Positions 8,061 to 15,875 of a DNA stretch of 38,581 nt are shown piece after piece. This stretch comes from CAYYWP01 sp050176585. GTDB lineage: Bacteria > Desulfobacterota > Binatia > HRBIN30 > CADEER01. The stretch spans positions 1 to 38,581 of the forward strand of contig JBFXHX010000035.1 in the NCBI GenBank assembly GCA_050176585.1, given 5' to 3'. Both the position numbers and the translations under genes were made by a program. A model generated the notes under the pieces. It ran no database searches. It worked only from the letters and a program-made list of their open reading frames with translations, and was not told where the DNA came from. Position 1 is the stretch's first letter, and the number at the start of each line of letters is the position of its first letter.

Positions 8061-9398
8061 TCAGCTCTCGGTGCTTTCGGGCGTGATCTTGACCGCGCCG
8101 GGCTCGTGAATGCGCGGCTGGATGCTGCCCGGCGGCGGCAGTGACGTCGTCTGCTGCAACGGCCCCTCGCGAGGGACGATCGCTCCCTTCGGGATCACCA
8201 CCACGCCGCCCGGGCTCACGTGGAAGCGCTGCGCATCCTCCTCGAGGTTCTCGCCGATCACCGTCCCGTCCTCGATGGTCACGTACTTGTCGCAGATCAC
8301 CCGCCGCAAGCGGACGCCGCGGCCGATGTTGCCGCCCTGCATCAGGATCGACTCGGCGATGTCGCAGTAGCTGTGAATGAACACGTTGTTGAACACCACC
8401 GAGTCGCGCACGCTGCCGCCCGAGATGATCGCGCCGTTCGCGACCACGCTGTCGATTGCGCAGCCGCGGCGGCCCTCGATGTCGAACACGAACTTGGCCG
8501 GTGGGTACTGCAGCAGGGCGGAACGCACCGGCCAGGCGTGGTTGTACAGGTTGAGCATCGGCGCGACGCTGCGGAGGTCCATGTTGGCGTCGAAGTAGGA
8601 GTCGATGGTCCCGACGTCGCGCCAGTAACCGCGCTCGCGCGCGGCTTCACCCGGCACGATGTTGTCGAGGAAGTTGTACGCGTACACGGGGTACCGGTTG
8701 ATCATCGCCGGGATGACGTCCCTGCCGAAGTCGTGCGTGGAGCCCGCGTCGCGATGGTCGGTGTGCAGTGCTTCCTCGAGCGCCTGCGTCGCGAACACGT
8801 AGTTCCCCATGGAGACCAGGGCTTTCCGCGGATTGCCGGGCATCGGTTTGGGGTCGGCGGGCTTCTCCTGGAAACCGATGATGCGCCAGTGCTCATCGAC
8901 CTCGATCACGCCGAATTGGCCGGCGGCCTCGTCGCGATCGTAGGGTAGAGCGGCGACGGTGACGGCGGCGCCGTGCTCGCGATGGGCATCCATCATCTGG
9001 CGCACGTCCATCTTGTAGATGTGATCGCCGCCGAAGATCGCGACGTCCTTCGGCAGCTCGTCCTGCACCACGGACAGGTTTTGGAAGATGGCGTCCGCCG
9101 TGCCGAGATACCACCCCAGCTCGCCTACACCTTGCTGCGCGGGGATGGGGTCCACGTAATGCTCGGCGAGTGAGCCGAAGTTGAAACCCCGGGCCAGGTG
9201 AATCAACAGCGAATTGCTCCGGTACTGTGACAGCACCTTGATGCGGAAGAACCCGCTGTTGATGAAATTGCTGAGCACGAAGTCGATGATCCGGTAGCGG
9301 CCGCCGAACGGCACGGCCGGTTTCGCGCGGTCGCGGGTGAGCGGATAAAGGCGCTCTCCGCGTCCACCGGCGAGGATCATGACCAGTACGTCGATCAT
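8061..9398 (-). CDS. glgC: Glucose-1-phosphate adenylyltransferase (ADP-glucose pyrophosphorylase)
   Basis: 445 residues from the ATG at 9398, which begins MIDVLVMILAGGRGERLYPLT; an upstream in-frame ATG-like extension of 24 residues has no family counterpart. The enzyme makes ADP-glucose from glucose-1-phosphate and ATP, the committed step of glycogen synthesis. Motifs seen are the nucleotide-binding GGRGERL with RAKPAVPFGG, GTADAIFQNL, FGGDHIYKMD, FQEKPADPK, YWRDVGTIDSY, and a C-terminal left-handed beta-helix region with AIISGGSVRDSV and GVRLRRVICDK. It is the first gene of the glgC-glgA-rsmH unit, with 132 bp separating it from the next gene upstream on the same strand. Confidence 0.95.
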   Translation of the reverse strand: MIDVLVMILAGGRGERLYPLTRDRAKPAVPFGGRYRIIDFVLSNFINSGFFRIKVLSQYRSNSLLIHLARGFNFGSLAEHYVDPIPAQQGVGELGWYLGTADAIFQNLSVVQDELPKDVAIFGGDHIYKMDVRQMMDAHREHGAAVTVAALPYDRDEAAGQFGVIEVDEHWRIIGFQEKPADPKPMPGNPRKALVSMGNYVFATQALEEALHTDHRDAGSTHDFGRDVIPAMINRYPVYAYNFLDNIVPGEAARERGYWRDVGTIDSYFDANMDLRSVAPMLNLYNHAWPVRSALLQYPPAKFVFDIEGRRGCAIDSVVANGAIISGGSVRDSVVFNNVFIHSYCDIAESILMQGGNIGRGVRLRRVICDKYVTIEDGTVIGENLEEDAQRFHVSPGGVVVIPKGAIVPREGPLQQTTSLPPPGSIQPRIHEPGAVKITPESTES

Positions 9399-9530
9399 CG
9401 TTGCGTTCCGGTCGCTCGTGGCGCGGCCTGCGACGATGATGGCTTTCGCAGTTGGTGGCGCGCATTTCAAGGTCGGCGCGCCACATGCGCCACTCCGCGC
9501 GACCGCGGTGACGGGGCAGCGATGGGAGGC

Positions 9531-9956
9531 TCAGGCGGCGCGGCGGGTGCGCCGTCCCGGACCCTGCACCTGATGCCGGCCCCGGCCGGCTTGCAGGCGC
9601 GGTCTCCGGAACGCCAGGCGGCGCTGGTGCCAGACGGCGAGCAACTGGCGCACGCGGCCGGAGCTCAGGCCCAGCACATCGCAGATGGTGCAGAAGGTGA
9701 AGGGCCCGCTGCGATCCTCGTTCGCGAACCACCGCTGGGCCTCTCGGGCGATGGCGAGTTGCTCGTCGTCATCCGAGCCGATGCCGGCCAACGACGATGC
9801 GATCGCCTCCTCGAGCACCGCCACCATGAGCCGCTTTTCCGGCTCGCAACGGGGATCGCCCGTGGTGCCAAAGAACTGCGACGGTAAAAGCACATCGTCG
9901 GCGCTTCCGGGGATTGCGTCTTCTACTGCGTCGCTGGGCAGTCCAAGTTGCCGCAT
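9531..9956 (-). CDS. Conserved small protein, possible helix-turn-helix family
   Basis: 141 residues from the ATG at 9956, which has GGTGGAG about 7 bases upstream; a longer frame further upstream lacks such a site. The core EKRLMVAVLEEAI, then AQRWFANEDRSGPFTFCTICDVLGLSSGRVRQLL, matches a family of unnamed small proteins I associate with delta- and gammaproteobacteria. Its usual signature is an EKRLMLAVLEDA-like start, an Asp-rich middle and a final helix pair resembling a helix-turn-helix (ICDVLGLSSGRVRQLL). A DNA-binding role is therefore plausible, not shown. The C-terminal tail is very basic (Arg/Gln rich). It sits alone between sixA (285 bp) and glgC (132 bp); the 285-bp space holds nothing I recognise beyond an AT-richer patch near 9985-10010 that could hold its promoter. 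Confidence 0.7.
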   Translation of the reverse strand: MRQLGLPSDAVEDAIPGSADDVLLPSQFFGTTGDPRCEPEKRLMVAVLEEAIASSLAGIGSDDDEQLAIAREAQRWFANEDRSGPFTFCTICDVLGLSSGRVRQLLAVWHQRRLAFRRPRLQAGRGRHQVQGPGRRTRRAA

Positions 9957-10241
9957 GTCCACACTCCACCTCTGCACCGGGGGATGAAAGTTTTCGCCAA
10001 AAATTTTCTCCAATCTGCTGTACGCAGGGCTCGTTCGGTCGGATGCGCATCCAATCGGCCGCTTCTCGATGGCGAACAGTCGGTTGCGGTGGCCGAAATG
10101 CTCGCGCGCGCTCGCAACTAGCGCCACGCTATCCGGTGCGCACCGGGCGGCGCGATACCGACGCGCGGCGTCAGGCAAAACCCGGTCCGTGCGGACGCGG
10201 AGTGCTCGGCGCGGCGGCCGGCGCGTGGCGCCGCGGGGCGC

Positions 10242-10757
10242 TCACTTGCGGGAATCCGCCACCGCGCGTAACTGGGCCGGGGTCAGGAACCAGTCCAGCA
10301 GGGCGGGCGCGCGCGGCGGTATGGCGTTGACCGAGAAGGCGGCTACCCCGGCTTTTTTGAACGGCATCTGCAGAAGGTCGGCCGTGCCGGTCAGCAAGTA
10401 CGAGCCGAGGCGCCCGAGGTCGGGCTCGTGACCGCACAACAGCACTTGCTGAACGCCGCGGCCGACGCGCAGGTTTTTGAGCACCGCTTCCGGTTCCGCG
10501 CCGGCGGCCAGCGGCGGGTAGAGCTCCAGCGTCGGCGTGGGGCTCAGAAGCTGCGCGACGATCTGCGCCGTCTCTTCGGCGCGGCGCAGTGGGCTGGAGA
10601 GGATGACGCTCGGCTGGATTCCGAGCATGCGCAAGCCCATTGCGACGCGGCGCGTCTTGCGCACGCCATCCGGTGTCAGCGCGCGATCCGCGTCGCGTGT
10701 GTCACGCGTCGGATCCGCCGCGATGCCATGTCGCATGAGGTATAGCACTGCGCTCAT
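10242..10757 (-). CDS. sixA: SixA-like phosphohistidine phosphatase
   Basis: 171 residues, histidine phosphatase superfamily. The catalytic LMRHG motif is at residues 7-11, with His10 the phospho-acceptor. Supporting residues are in SSPLRRAEETAQIV and the late LLCGHEPDLGRL (second catalytic His). SixA removes phosphate from His-containing phosphotransfer domains in Escherichia and acts on the PTS-Ntr system; in this genome the partner is unknown. The gene lies 13 bp after the CYTH-CHAD gene on the same strand. The pairing of SixA-type phosphatase with CHAD proteins recurs in bacteria and fits phosphate metabolism, but the direct link is an inference. Confidence 0.85.
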   Translation of the reverse strand: MSAVLYLMRHGIAADPTRDTRDADRALTPDGVRKTRRVAMGLRMLGIQPSVILSSPLRRAEETAQIVAQLLSPTPTLELYPPLAAGAEPEAVLKNLRVGRGVQQVLLCGHEPDLGRLGSYLLTGTADLLQMPFKKAGVAAFSVNAIPPRAPALLDWFLTPAQLRAVADSRK

Positions 10758-10770
10758 CTGCGTTCACCTG

Positions 10771-12420
10771 TCACGAAAGCGCCCGGGGTGCGACCGCGGC
10801 CGGTTCCGCAGCCGGCGCGCCGAGCTGACCCAGGGTGCGGAGCAGGTTCTTGCGTTCGCGCCGCGCGGCCTTGGCCCGAAAGCGCTTCCACGCGCGGCGA
10901 AAGTCGGCCTGGGCGACGCCCGTTCGGCGCAGCTCGGCATCGGCGAGCTGGTCCAGCGCTTGTCGCACTTCATCGCTGGCGCTACCGGCGACACCGTCGC
11001 GGTAGCTCCGTATCGTGCGCGCGGCCACCATGGAGTCGTTGAAGCTGCCGAGTGCATCTTGCAGCGCGGTGAGCGATTGAACGGTGACGCGCGCCGTGCG
11101 GCCCCCGAGCGAGGCGATCGCTTCGACCGTGTAGCGCAGGCGTTTGACGCGGATGCGGAGCGCGTGCAGCTGGTCCGGCTCCGGCAGCTCGCCGAGCGCT
11201 TCACCGCGCTCCAGCAGGCGCCGGCTCGCCCGTTTGACCGCGCGCCGTGCGCGCTCCGCCATCGGCTCGGCAGCGCGACCGCGCGGCGGGCGCGCGGGTG
11301 TCTGCGTTGCGCGCTCCAGCGCCAGCAGGAGCTGCCGGTAACGGCGCGAATCCAGCGCGGCGAGCAGGGCTGCGCGTGCGGCGGCATGCCGTCGCGTCAG
11401 GTGATGTCCATAGCCGTGCAGACCGCGAGCCCGACGCGGATCGGTGCCGTCGCGCCGCGCGTGGAGCAGTGCCCGCTGGACGTCCAGATCGCGGACGCGG
11501 CCGAGCTCTCGGCCCAGCCACCGCAGCTCGCGCGCCAGCGCAGCGCGCTGGCGCGGCGGGAAGGCGTGGCGCCCGAGGCGCAGCGTGCTACGCATGCGCC
11601 GCACGGCGACGCGCATGTCATGTAGCGGCTCCGCGGTGGGCGCGGAGCGGACGGCGTGATCGCTCGCCCGCAGGCGCGCGAGATGGAGGGCGAGGACCTT
11701 GCGGGTCGCCGCGGCCACGGTGTCGGCGCCGGTCAGGCGCAGCGCGCCGTTTTCGCTCGGGGCCGCGGCGCCGTACACGGCGCGCAGGCCCCGCGCGAAC
11801 TTGGTATCGGGCGACGGGGGCAAGCCGAACTGCCGCTGCAGCTCGCGTCCCGCCGCCACGCAGTCGTCGCGCGAGCCGGCGCGCTGTTCGATCTCCACCT
11901 CCCAGTACATGTCCGCCGCCGGCTCCGCATTGGGCGCCAATACCTGCACGGTATCGAGAGCCAGCTCCGCGAGGGCGATCGCGGAGCGCGCCGCGGCGGG
12001 TTGCAGGTCGAGGCGGCGGCGCTCGACCTCGGTGATCAAGATGGGTTGGAGCGGCCGCCCGAGCGCGAACGGGCGCAACCGGTCGCGCAGCGGGCCGTCC
12101 GGGAGCTCGAAAGGCATGCCCGGCGCGTCGCGCAGCGGCATGGTCAGCTCCGGTCGTTCATGCAGCGCGCCGGCGACCTGCCCGGGCCACTTGGCGGTCG
12201 CCTCCCAGCGGCGGCCGTTGCGCCGCACGCGCAGCGCCACGCCCGACCGGGCCAGCGAGAGCGCCGCGGTGTCCAGGTACACGGTGTGGAGATGTTGGAT
12301 CCCGCGCGGGCGCAAGCCGTAATCGCCGAGCCGACGCAGGCGGGCAATGCGGCCCAGCGTGTCGGCGGAGTCGACCGCGAGCTTGACCTCGACTTCCTGG
12401 GGGATCGCGTCCGCGCGCAT
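10771..12420 (-). CDS. CYTH-CHAD domain protein (polyphosphate-associated)
   Basis: 549 residues from the ATG at 12420, which has GAGG just upstream. Residues 8-14 (QEVEVKL) are the ExExK signature of the CYTH (adenylate cyclase/thiamine-triphosphatase) tunnel fold, which handles triphosphates and inorganic tri/polyphosphate. The C-terminal half is a CHAD domain rich in His, Arg and Lys, with HDMRVAVRRMRSTLRLGRH and later LHALRIRVKRLRYTVEAI, the two characteristic basic helices that bind polyphosphate. Position between sixA (13 bp) and the second kinase-like gene (48 bp), downstream of ppx, gives it a clear polyphosphate context. Whether CYTH here hydrolyses tripolyphosphate or only binds cannot be told from sequence. 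Confidence 0.9.
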   Translation of the reverse strand: MRADAIPQEVEVKLAVDSADTLGRIARLRRLGDYGLRPRGIQHLHTVYLDTAALSLARSGVALRVRRNGRRWEATAKWPGQVAGALHERPELTMPLRDAPGMPFELPDGPLRDRLRPFALGRPLQPILITEVERRRLDLQPAAARSAIALAELALDTVQVLAPNAEPAADMYWEVEIEQRAGSRDDCVAAGRELQRQFGLPPSPDTKFARGLRAVYGAAAPSENGALRLTGADTVAAATRKVLALHLARLRASDHAVRSAPTAEPLHDMRVAVRRMRSTLRLGRHAFPPRQRAALARELRWLGRELGRVRDLDVQRALLHARRDGTDPRRARGLHGYGHHLTRRHAAARAALLAALDSRRYRQLLLALERATQTPARPPRGRAAEPMAERARRAVKRASRRLLERGEALGELPEPDQLHALRIRVKRLRYTVEAIASLGGRTARVTVQSLTALQDALGSFNDSMVAARTIRSYRDGVAGSASDEVRQALDQLADAELRRTGVAQADFRRAWKRFRAKAARRERKNLLRTLGQLGAPAAEPAAVAPRALS

Positions 12421-12468
12421 CGCCTCGCGCCGGCGCTGGCCGATCCGGGCGACCACGGCAGCCGGCGG

Positions 12469-13212
12469 CTATCGCCGTACCGCCACAAGCGGCGGTACCG
12501 CGCTGTTCGCCGCCGCGGCGCTCCGTTCGAGGTAGATCGAAATCTGGCGCCGCAGGTCGGCCTGGAGGTGATCGATGGGGGCCCGTGCGTCGATCGTGAT
12601 GAAGCCGAACTCGCGCGAGAGGCGGTTGTACTCGCGAATGAGGCGCGTCTGGTAGCGCACGAACGAGTCGAAGATGTCGCTGCCGAGCGCCACGTGCATG
12701 CCGGATTCCCAATAGTCCATGCCCTTGCCCTCCAGTACGCGCGGGATCAGGTGCTGGACGTCGATCTTCAAATAGAGGACCAGGTCCGGGATGAGCGCGC
12801 ATCCGAACAGATCGCGCGTCCATTTCCGGTCCGCGCCCATCACCGCGTTGCGGGCGAACGCCGTGTACATGTAGCGATCGGCGATCACGATGAAGCCGGC
12901 GCGCAGCGCGGGGATGACATTGTTCTCGAGCCGGTCGGCGAAATCGGCGGCATAGAGCAAGCTGAACGTGGTCGGCGTCAACGCGTGGCCGGCTTTCGCA
13001 TCATTGATCGTCTGCGACAGCAGGTTCGAGCGCGTCCAGCCCGTGTTGGTGACCGCGTAGCCCTGCAATTCGAGCCAGGGGATCAGCTGCTCGATCTGCG
13101 TCGAGCGGCCCACGCCGTCCGTGCCCTCGATGACGATCAGGCTGCCGCGCAGCGGCCCCACCTTCAGGTTGGGCAGCCCGTTGCCATAGAACGCCTTGTC
13201 CTGTCCGTGCAT
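12469..13212 (-). CDS. Thymidylate-kinase-like P-loop protein with Arg in the Walker A motif
   Basis: 247 residues from the ATG at 13212, 2 bp after the stop of the paralogue before it. Fold signs are IVIEGTDGVGRSTQ (Walker A, residues 30-38), LTPTTFSLLYAADFADRL, and IADRYMYTAFARN (DRY at 112-114). The invariant Walker A Lys is replaced by Arg36. The EPGG segment with which true dTMP kinases contact nucleotide is missing; the corresponding stretch reads TNTGWTRSNLL. It should therefore not be called dTMP kinase. It could be a weakened kinase, a regulatory subunit of its neighbour, or a kinase for another phosphoryl acceptor. PPK2 polyphosphate kinases are structural relatives of dTMP kinase, and the ppx/CHAD context makes such a role worth testing. 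The open frame extends further upstream but merely reads through the paralogue. Confidence 0.85.
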   Translation of the reverse strand: MHGQDKAFYGNGLPNLKVGPLRGSLIVIEGTDGVGRSTQIEQLIPWLELQGYAVTNTGWTRSNLLSQTINDAKAGHALTPTTFSLLYAADFADRLENNVIPALRAGFIVIADRYMYTAFARNAVMGADRKWTRDLFGCALIPDLVLYLKIDVQHLIPRVLEGKGMDYWESGMHVALGSDIFDSFVRYQTRLIREYNRLSREFGFITIDARAPIDHLQADLRRQISIYLERSAAAANSAVPPLVAVRR

Positions 13213-13214
13213 GT

Positions 13215-13919
13215 TCAAGCCGTGTCCGACGCCGCCGCGGCGAGATCTGCCACGGTGCCGTAATAGTCGCGCAGCACCTGCAGGACCATCTTCCGCACCC
13301 GTTGCTGCTGCGCGTGGATGTCGTCCGTGGCGTCCACCACCCGCAGGTCGTAGTCGCGCGACAGGCGCTCGTACTCGTCGATGACCCGGCTCTGGAAGAG
13401 GCGGAAGCTCTCCGCCGGATCGCTGCTCAACCCGAGGTCCATCCCCGCTTCGTGGTACTTGAGCTTGGCGCGGCCGATCAGCAGGCGGTCGAGCGAGACC
13501 TCGATGGGCACGCGGAAATAGAGGGCCAGGTCGGGACGCGGGGCGAAGCGGTACACGGCGCGCACCCAGTCCGGATGCACCCCGCGCGCCACGTCGCGCG
13601 CGAACGCGGTGTAGACGTAGCGGTCGGCGAGCACGACCATGCCGGCTTTGAGCGGCGGGATGATCTTGTACGTGAGTCGATCGGCGAAATCGACCGCGTG
13701 CAGCAGGCTGAACGTGGTCGGGGTCAGCAAATCCTTCCGTTTGCCGCGCCGCATCGAGCGGCGCACGAGTAAGGACGAGTTCCACTCGGTGAAAAACGCC
13801 TTGACCCCGCGCGAGAGCAGCCAGCGATGGAGCAGGCTGAGCTGCGTCGACTTGCCGGACCCGTCAATGCCTTCGACGACGATCAGCTTCCCCGGGTACG
13901 GATGCGCCTGCTCGAGCAT
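13215..13919 (-). CDS. Thymidylate-kinase-like P-loop kinase with intact Walker A
   Basis: 234 residues. It has LIVVEGIDGSGKSTQ (Walker A Lys23), LTPTTFSLLHAVDFADRL and LADRYVYTAFARD (DRY at 99-101), so it is a member of the dTMP-kinase-like superfamily with a normal P-loop. The EPGG nucleotide-contact segment is replaced by FTEWNSSLL, so its substrate is probably not dTMP. It shares the TPTTFSLL and DRYxYTAFAR blocks with its downstream neighbour; the two are clearly paralogues from a tandem duplication. Start ATG 13919 lies 15 bp after the ppx stop, so ppx, this gene and the next are one transcription unit. A role in nucleotide or polyphosphate phosphoryl transfer is inferred from fold and neighbours. 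Confidence 0.88.
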   Translation of the reverse strand: MLEQAHPYPGKLIVVEGIDGSGKSTQLSLLHRWLLSRGVKAFFTEWNSSLLVRRSMRRGKRKDLLTPTTFSLLHAVDFADRLTYKIIPPLKAGMVVLADRYVYTAFARDVARGVHPDWVRAVYRFAPRPDLALYFRVPIEVSLDRLLIGRAKLKYHEAGMDLGLSSDPAESFRLFQSRVIDEYERLSRDYDLRVVDATDDIHAQQQRVRKMVLQVLRDYYGTVADLAAAASDTA

Positions 13920-13934
13920 TGCACCAGTGTGGAG

Positions 13935-15470
13935 CTATGGACCAACTCGAAACTCGACGTCAAGGCCGAGAACGTCGCCCAAGAGGCCCGCGCGCTGGCG
14001 TGCTTCCCACCGCTCGAGTTGCGCATCGCCCGCCGCGGTGAGCTGCAGCGTGACCCGACCGTTGCGGCGCAGGACGGTCACGTCGCGCACCACGCCGTAA
14101 TGCGAGCGGTCGAGGGCGTCGGCGATGCGGAGCACGCCGCTCAGGGCTCGCACCGTGTGCTGGCCTTTCGCTGACAGCGCGCGAAATTGCGGGTCGGTCG
14201 CCTTCGGGGGCGCCTTCCGGTGGTAGCGGGCGAGCAGACCGATCGTCTCGAGCTCCTCGCGCGCGAAGCCGAAGAGCTCGCCGTTGGTGATCAGGTAGTA
14301 GGAATGCCGGTGATGGTTTGCGTGATCGATGTGGTGGCCCACGTCATGCAGTAACGCGGCATATTCCAGCAGCTCGCGCGCGCCGGCATCCACGCGCAGC
14401 TCGCCCTCGAGCTGATCGAAGATCCGCAGCGCCAGGCTGGCGATGCGCGGGCCGTGCTCGCTGGTCTCGCCGAGATGGCGGGCGAGGCGGGCCACGCTGC
14501 GGCCGCGCGGCGTCACATAGCGTTCGTTCTCCTCGATGTTCTTGCGGTGGCGGGCGATGAAATCGAGCAGCACGCCCTCCCGCAGCGCCCACGTGCAGGC
14601 GAGCAAATCGCGCGCGCCGAGCCGCTGCAGGACGAAATCGATGAGCACCGCGCCGGCGACGATCAGATCGGCGCGCTTCGCGTCGAGCCCTTTCAGCTTG
14701 AGCCGCGCGTCGCGACCGGCGCGCGTGAGCACGCGGCGCAATTTCGCGATCTCCGCGGCTGCGACCGACACGTTGTTCAGGTGCAATTCGGGCTCGTCGC
14801 CGCGCAGATGCGCCGCCATGGCGATGAGGTTCAGGAGCGTGCCGGACGTGCCGACTACCCGCCGCACGCGGTGCTGCCGGAATTCGCTCAGCATCGGATC
14901 CAGCTGGTTGGCGAGAAACACTTCGAGCGCCTCGATGTCCTTGGCGGCCGGCGGGTCGGCGCTGAGAAACCGCTCACTCAACCGGGCGACGCCGATCTTG
15001 TGGCTCTCGAGTGCGACCGGCTCGCCCTTCTCGACCAGGATGAACTCCGCGCTGCCGCCGCCGACGTCGACGATCAACGTCGGCTTGCCGCGCAGGTCGA
15101 TGGCGTGACGGACGCCGAGGAAGATCAAACGCGCCTCCTCGCGGCCGGGAATGACCTTCACGCGCAAGCCGACCTCCTCCTCCACGCGTTGGATGAAGTC
15201 GCCGCCGTTCGCAGCTTCGCGCACCGCGCTCGTCGCGACGGCGGTGATGCGGGATGCGCCCTGGCGCTCGGCCAAGGTACGGAAGGCGGCCAAGGTCCGC
15301 ACCCCCGCTTCGATCGCGGTCGGGGACAGCCGGCCCTTGTTCAGTGTGCGGCGGCCGAGGCGCACCATGTCCTTGGCGCGGTCGAGCACGTGGAAACGGC
15401 CGTCCGCTTCGACCTGGGCCACGACCATGTGAATGGAGTTGCTGCCGATATCAACCGCCGCGATCCGCAT
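13935..15470 (-). CDS. ppx: Exopolyphosphatase / GppA-family phosphatase
   Basis: 511 residues from the ATG at 15470; two in-frame GTG codons lie just upstream. The ASKHA-fold N-terminal half has IAAVDIGSNSIHMVV (first phosphate loop), VATSAVREA, and LIVDVGGGSAEF (second phosphate loop). The C-terminal third is an HD-type helical region with LLHDVGHHIDH. This order is that of Ppx/GppA proteins of the long class, which cut terminal phosphates from polyphosphate and, in some cases, pppGpp. Its place next to CHAD and the divergent Pst-Pho operon favours Ppx. It leads a minus-strand unit running through two kinase-like genes, CYTH-CHAD and sixA. Confidence 0.92.
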   Translation of the reverse strand: MRIAAVDIGSNSIHMVVAQVEADGRFHVLDRAKDMVRLGRRTLNKGRLSPTAIEAGVRTLAAFRTLAERQGASRITAVATSAVREAANGGDFIQRVEEEVGLRVKVIPGREEARLIFLGVRHAIDLRGKPTLIVDVGGGSAEFILVEKGEPVALESHKIGVARLSERFLSADPPAAKDIEALEVFLANQLDPMLSEFRQHRVRRVVGTSGTLLNLIAMAAHLRGDEPELHLNNVSVAAAEIAKLRRVLTRAGRDARLKLKGLDAKRADLIVAGAVLIDFVLQRLGARDLLACTWALREGVLLDFIARHRKNIEENERYVTPRGRSVARLARHLGETSEHGPRIASLALRIFDQLEGELRVDAGARELLEYAALLHDVGHHIDHANHHRHSYYLITNGELFGFAREELETIGLLARYHRKAPPKATDPQFRALSAKGQHTVRALSGVLRIADALDRSHYGVVRDVTVLRRNGRVTLQLTAAGDAQLERWEARQRAGLLGDVLGLDVEFRVGP

Positions 15471-15704
15471 CACCACCCCGGGTACCGCCCCCGCGGCGCC
15501 CTCTCTGCTGTCACGACACTACGGGTATATCACAGCGCCACGATGCAGGTAGAAGGGGTGTCGCGGGGGCTTCGAACGGCACCCGGCGTGCGCGGCGCTG
15601 CGCGGACACTACGGCGCGACCGCCGGCACCCACGGTATCGCGGGAATTTCATTCGCGGGTCATCCGCCCGTAATAGCGATAGGATAATTGTCCGCGCCTG
15701 CGTC

Positions 15705-15772
15705 GACGAAGCATGAGACCCCCCTCTGCGCTTCGTCTCTGCCCGGGGGGAGGGGCCGCAAGGCCCCTCCCC
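15705..15772 (+). ncRNA. Two consecutive stable hairpins in the ppx/pst divergent region (candidate small RNA or leader element)
   Basis: GACGAAGC (15705-15712) pairs exactly with GCTTCGTC (15730-15737). A second stem follows: bases 15747-15757 are the perfect reverse complement of 15762-15772, an 11-bp stem closed by a GCAA (GNRA) tetraloop at 15758-15761. A pyrimidine run (15773-15784, ACCTTCCTTCTT) comes next on the plus strand. This looks like a rho-independent terminator, yet neither flanking gene ends here; both start and diverge. A GATAAT box at 15683-15688 could start a short plus-strand transcript of about 80-90 bases. Alternatives are a dispersed palindromic repeat (REP-like) or an attenuator ahead of the porin. 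No known RNA family is recognised. Confidence 0.35.
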
Positions 15773-15805
15773 ACCTTCCTTCTTGCCGGGGCGAACTTCA
15801 CGCCC

Positions 15806-15834
15806 TGGTGATCCGCACGTAACTGTTTGGTAAC
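15806..15834 (+). promoter_or_regulatory. Candidate Pho box upstream of the porin remnant and pst operon
   Basis: Three 7-mers repeat with an 11-bp period on the plus strand: TGGTGAT (15806-15812), ACGTAAC (15817-15823) and TGGTAAC (15828-15834). PhoB binds direct 7-bp repeats with 4-bp spacers, consensus near CTGTCAT/CTGTAAC, so the spacing is exact and the sequence match is partial. A TGTAAA box at 15843-15848 sits at a plausible -10 distance. The porin start codon is 42 bp beyond, with a GGAGAG Shine-Dalgarno inside a small hairpin (15859-15872). Because phoB itself lies in the downstream operon, autoregulation would follow. This is a pattern read by eye. Confidence 0.45.
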
Positions 15835-15875
15835 AATCGGTCTGTAAACGTGAGGCCTGGAGAGCGGTCTCCAAC

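Noticed and set aside
12469..13212. Calling the second kinase-like gene a pseudogene because of the altered P-loop
   Set aside because: The frame is intact, the other motifs are conserved and spacing to its neighbours is tight, so a maintained function is more likely.
15508..15514. CTGTCAC, a perfect Pho-box half site close to ppx
   Set aside because: The expected second repeat 11 bp away (CTACGGG) does not match, so one half site alone is not enough.
15515..15614. GACACTACGG repeated at 15515 and 15605
   Set aside because: Two copies of a 10-mer in GC-rich DNA with no symmetry or promoter context; too weak to call.
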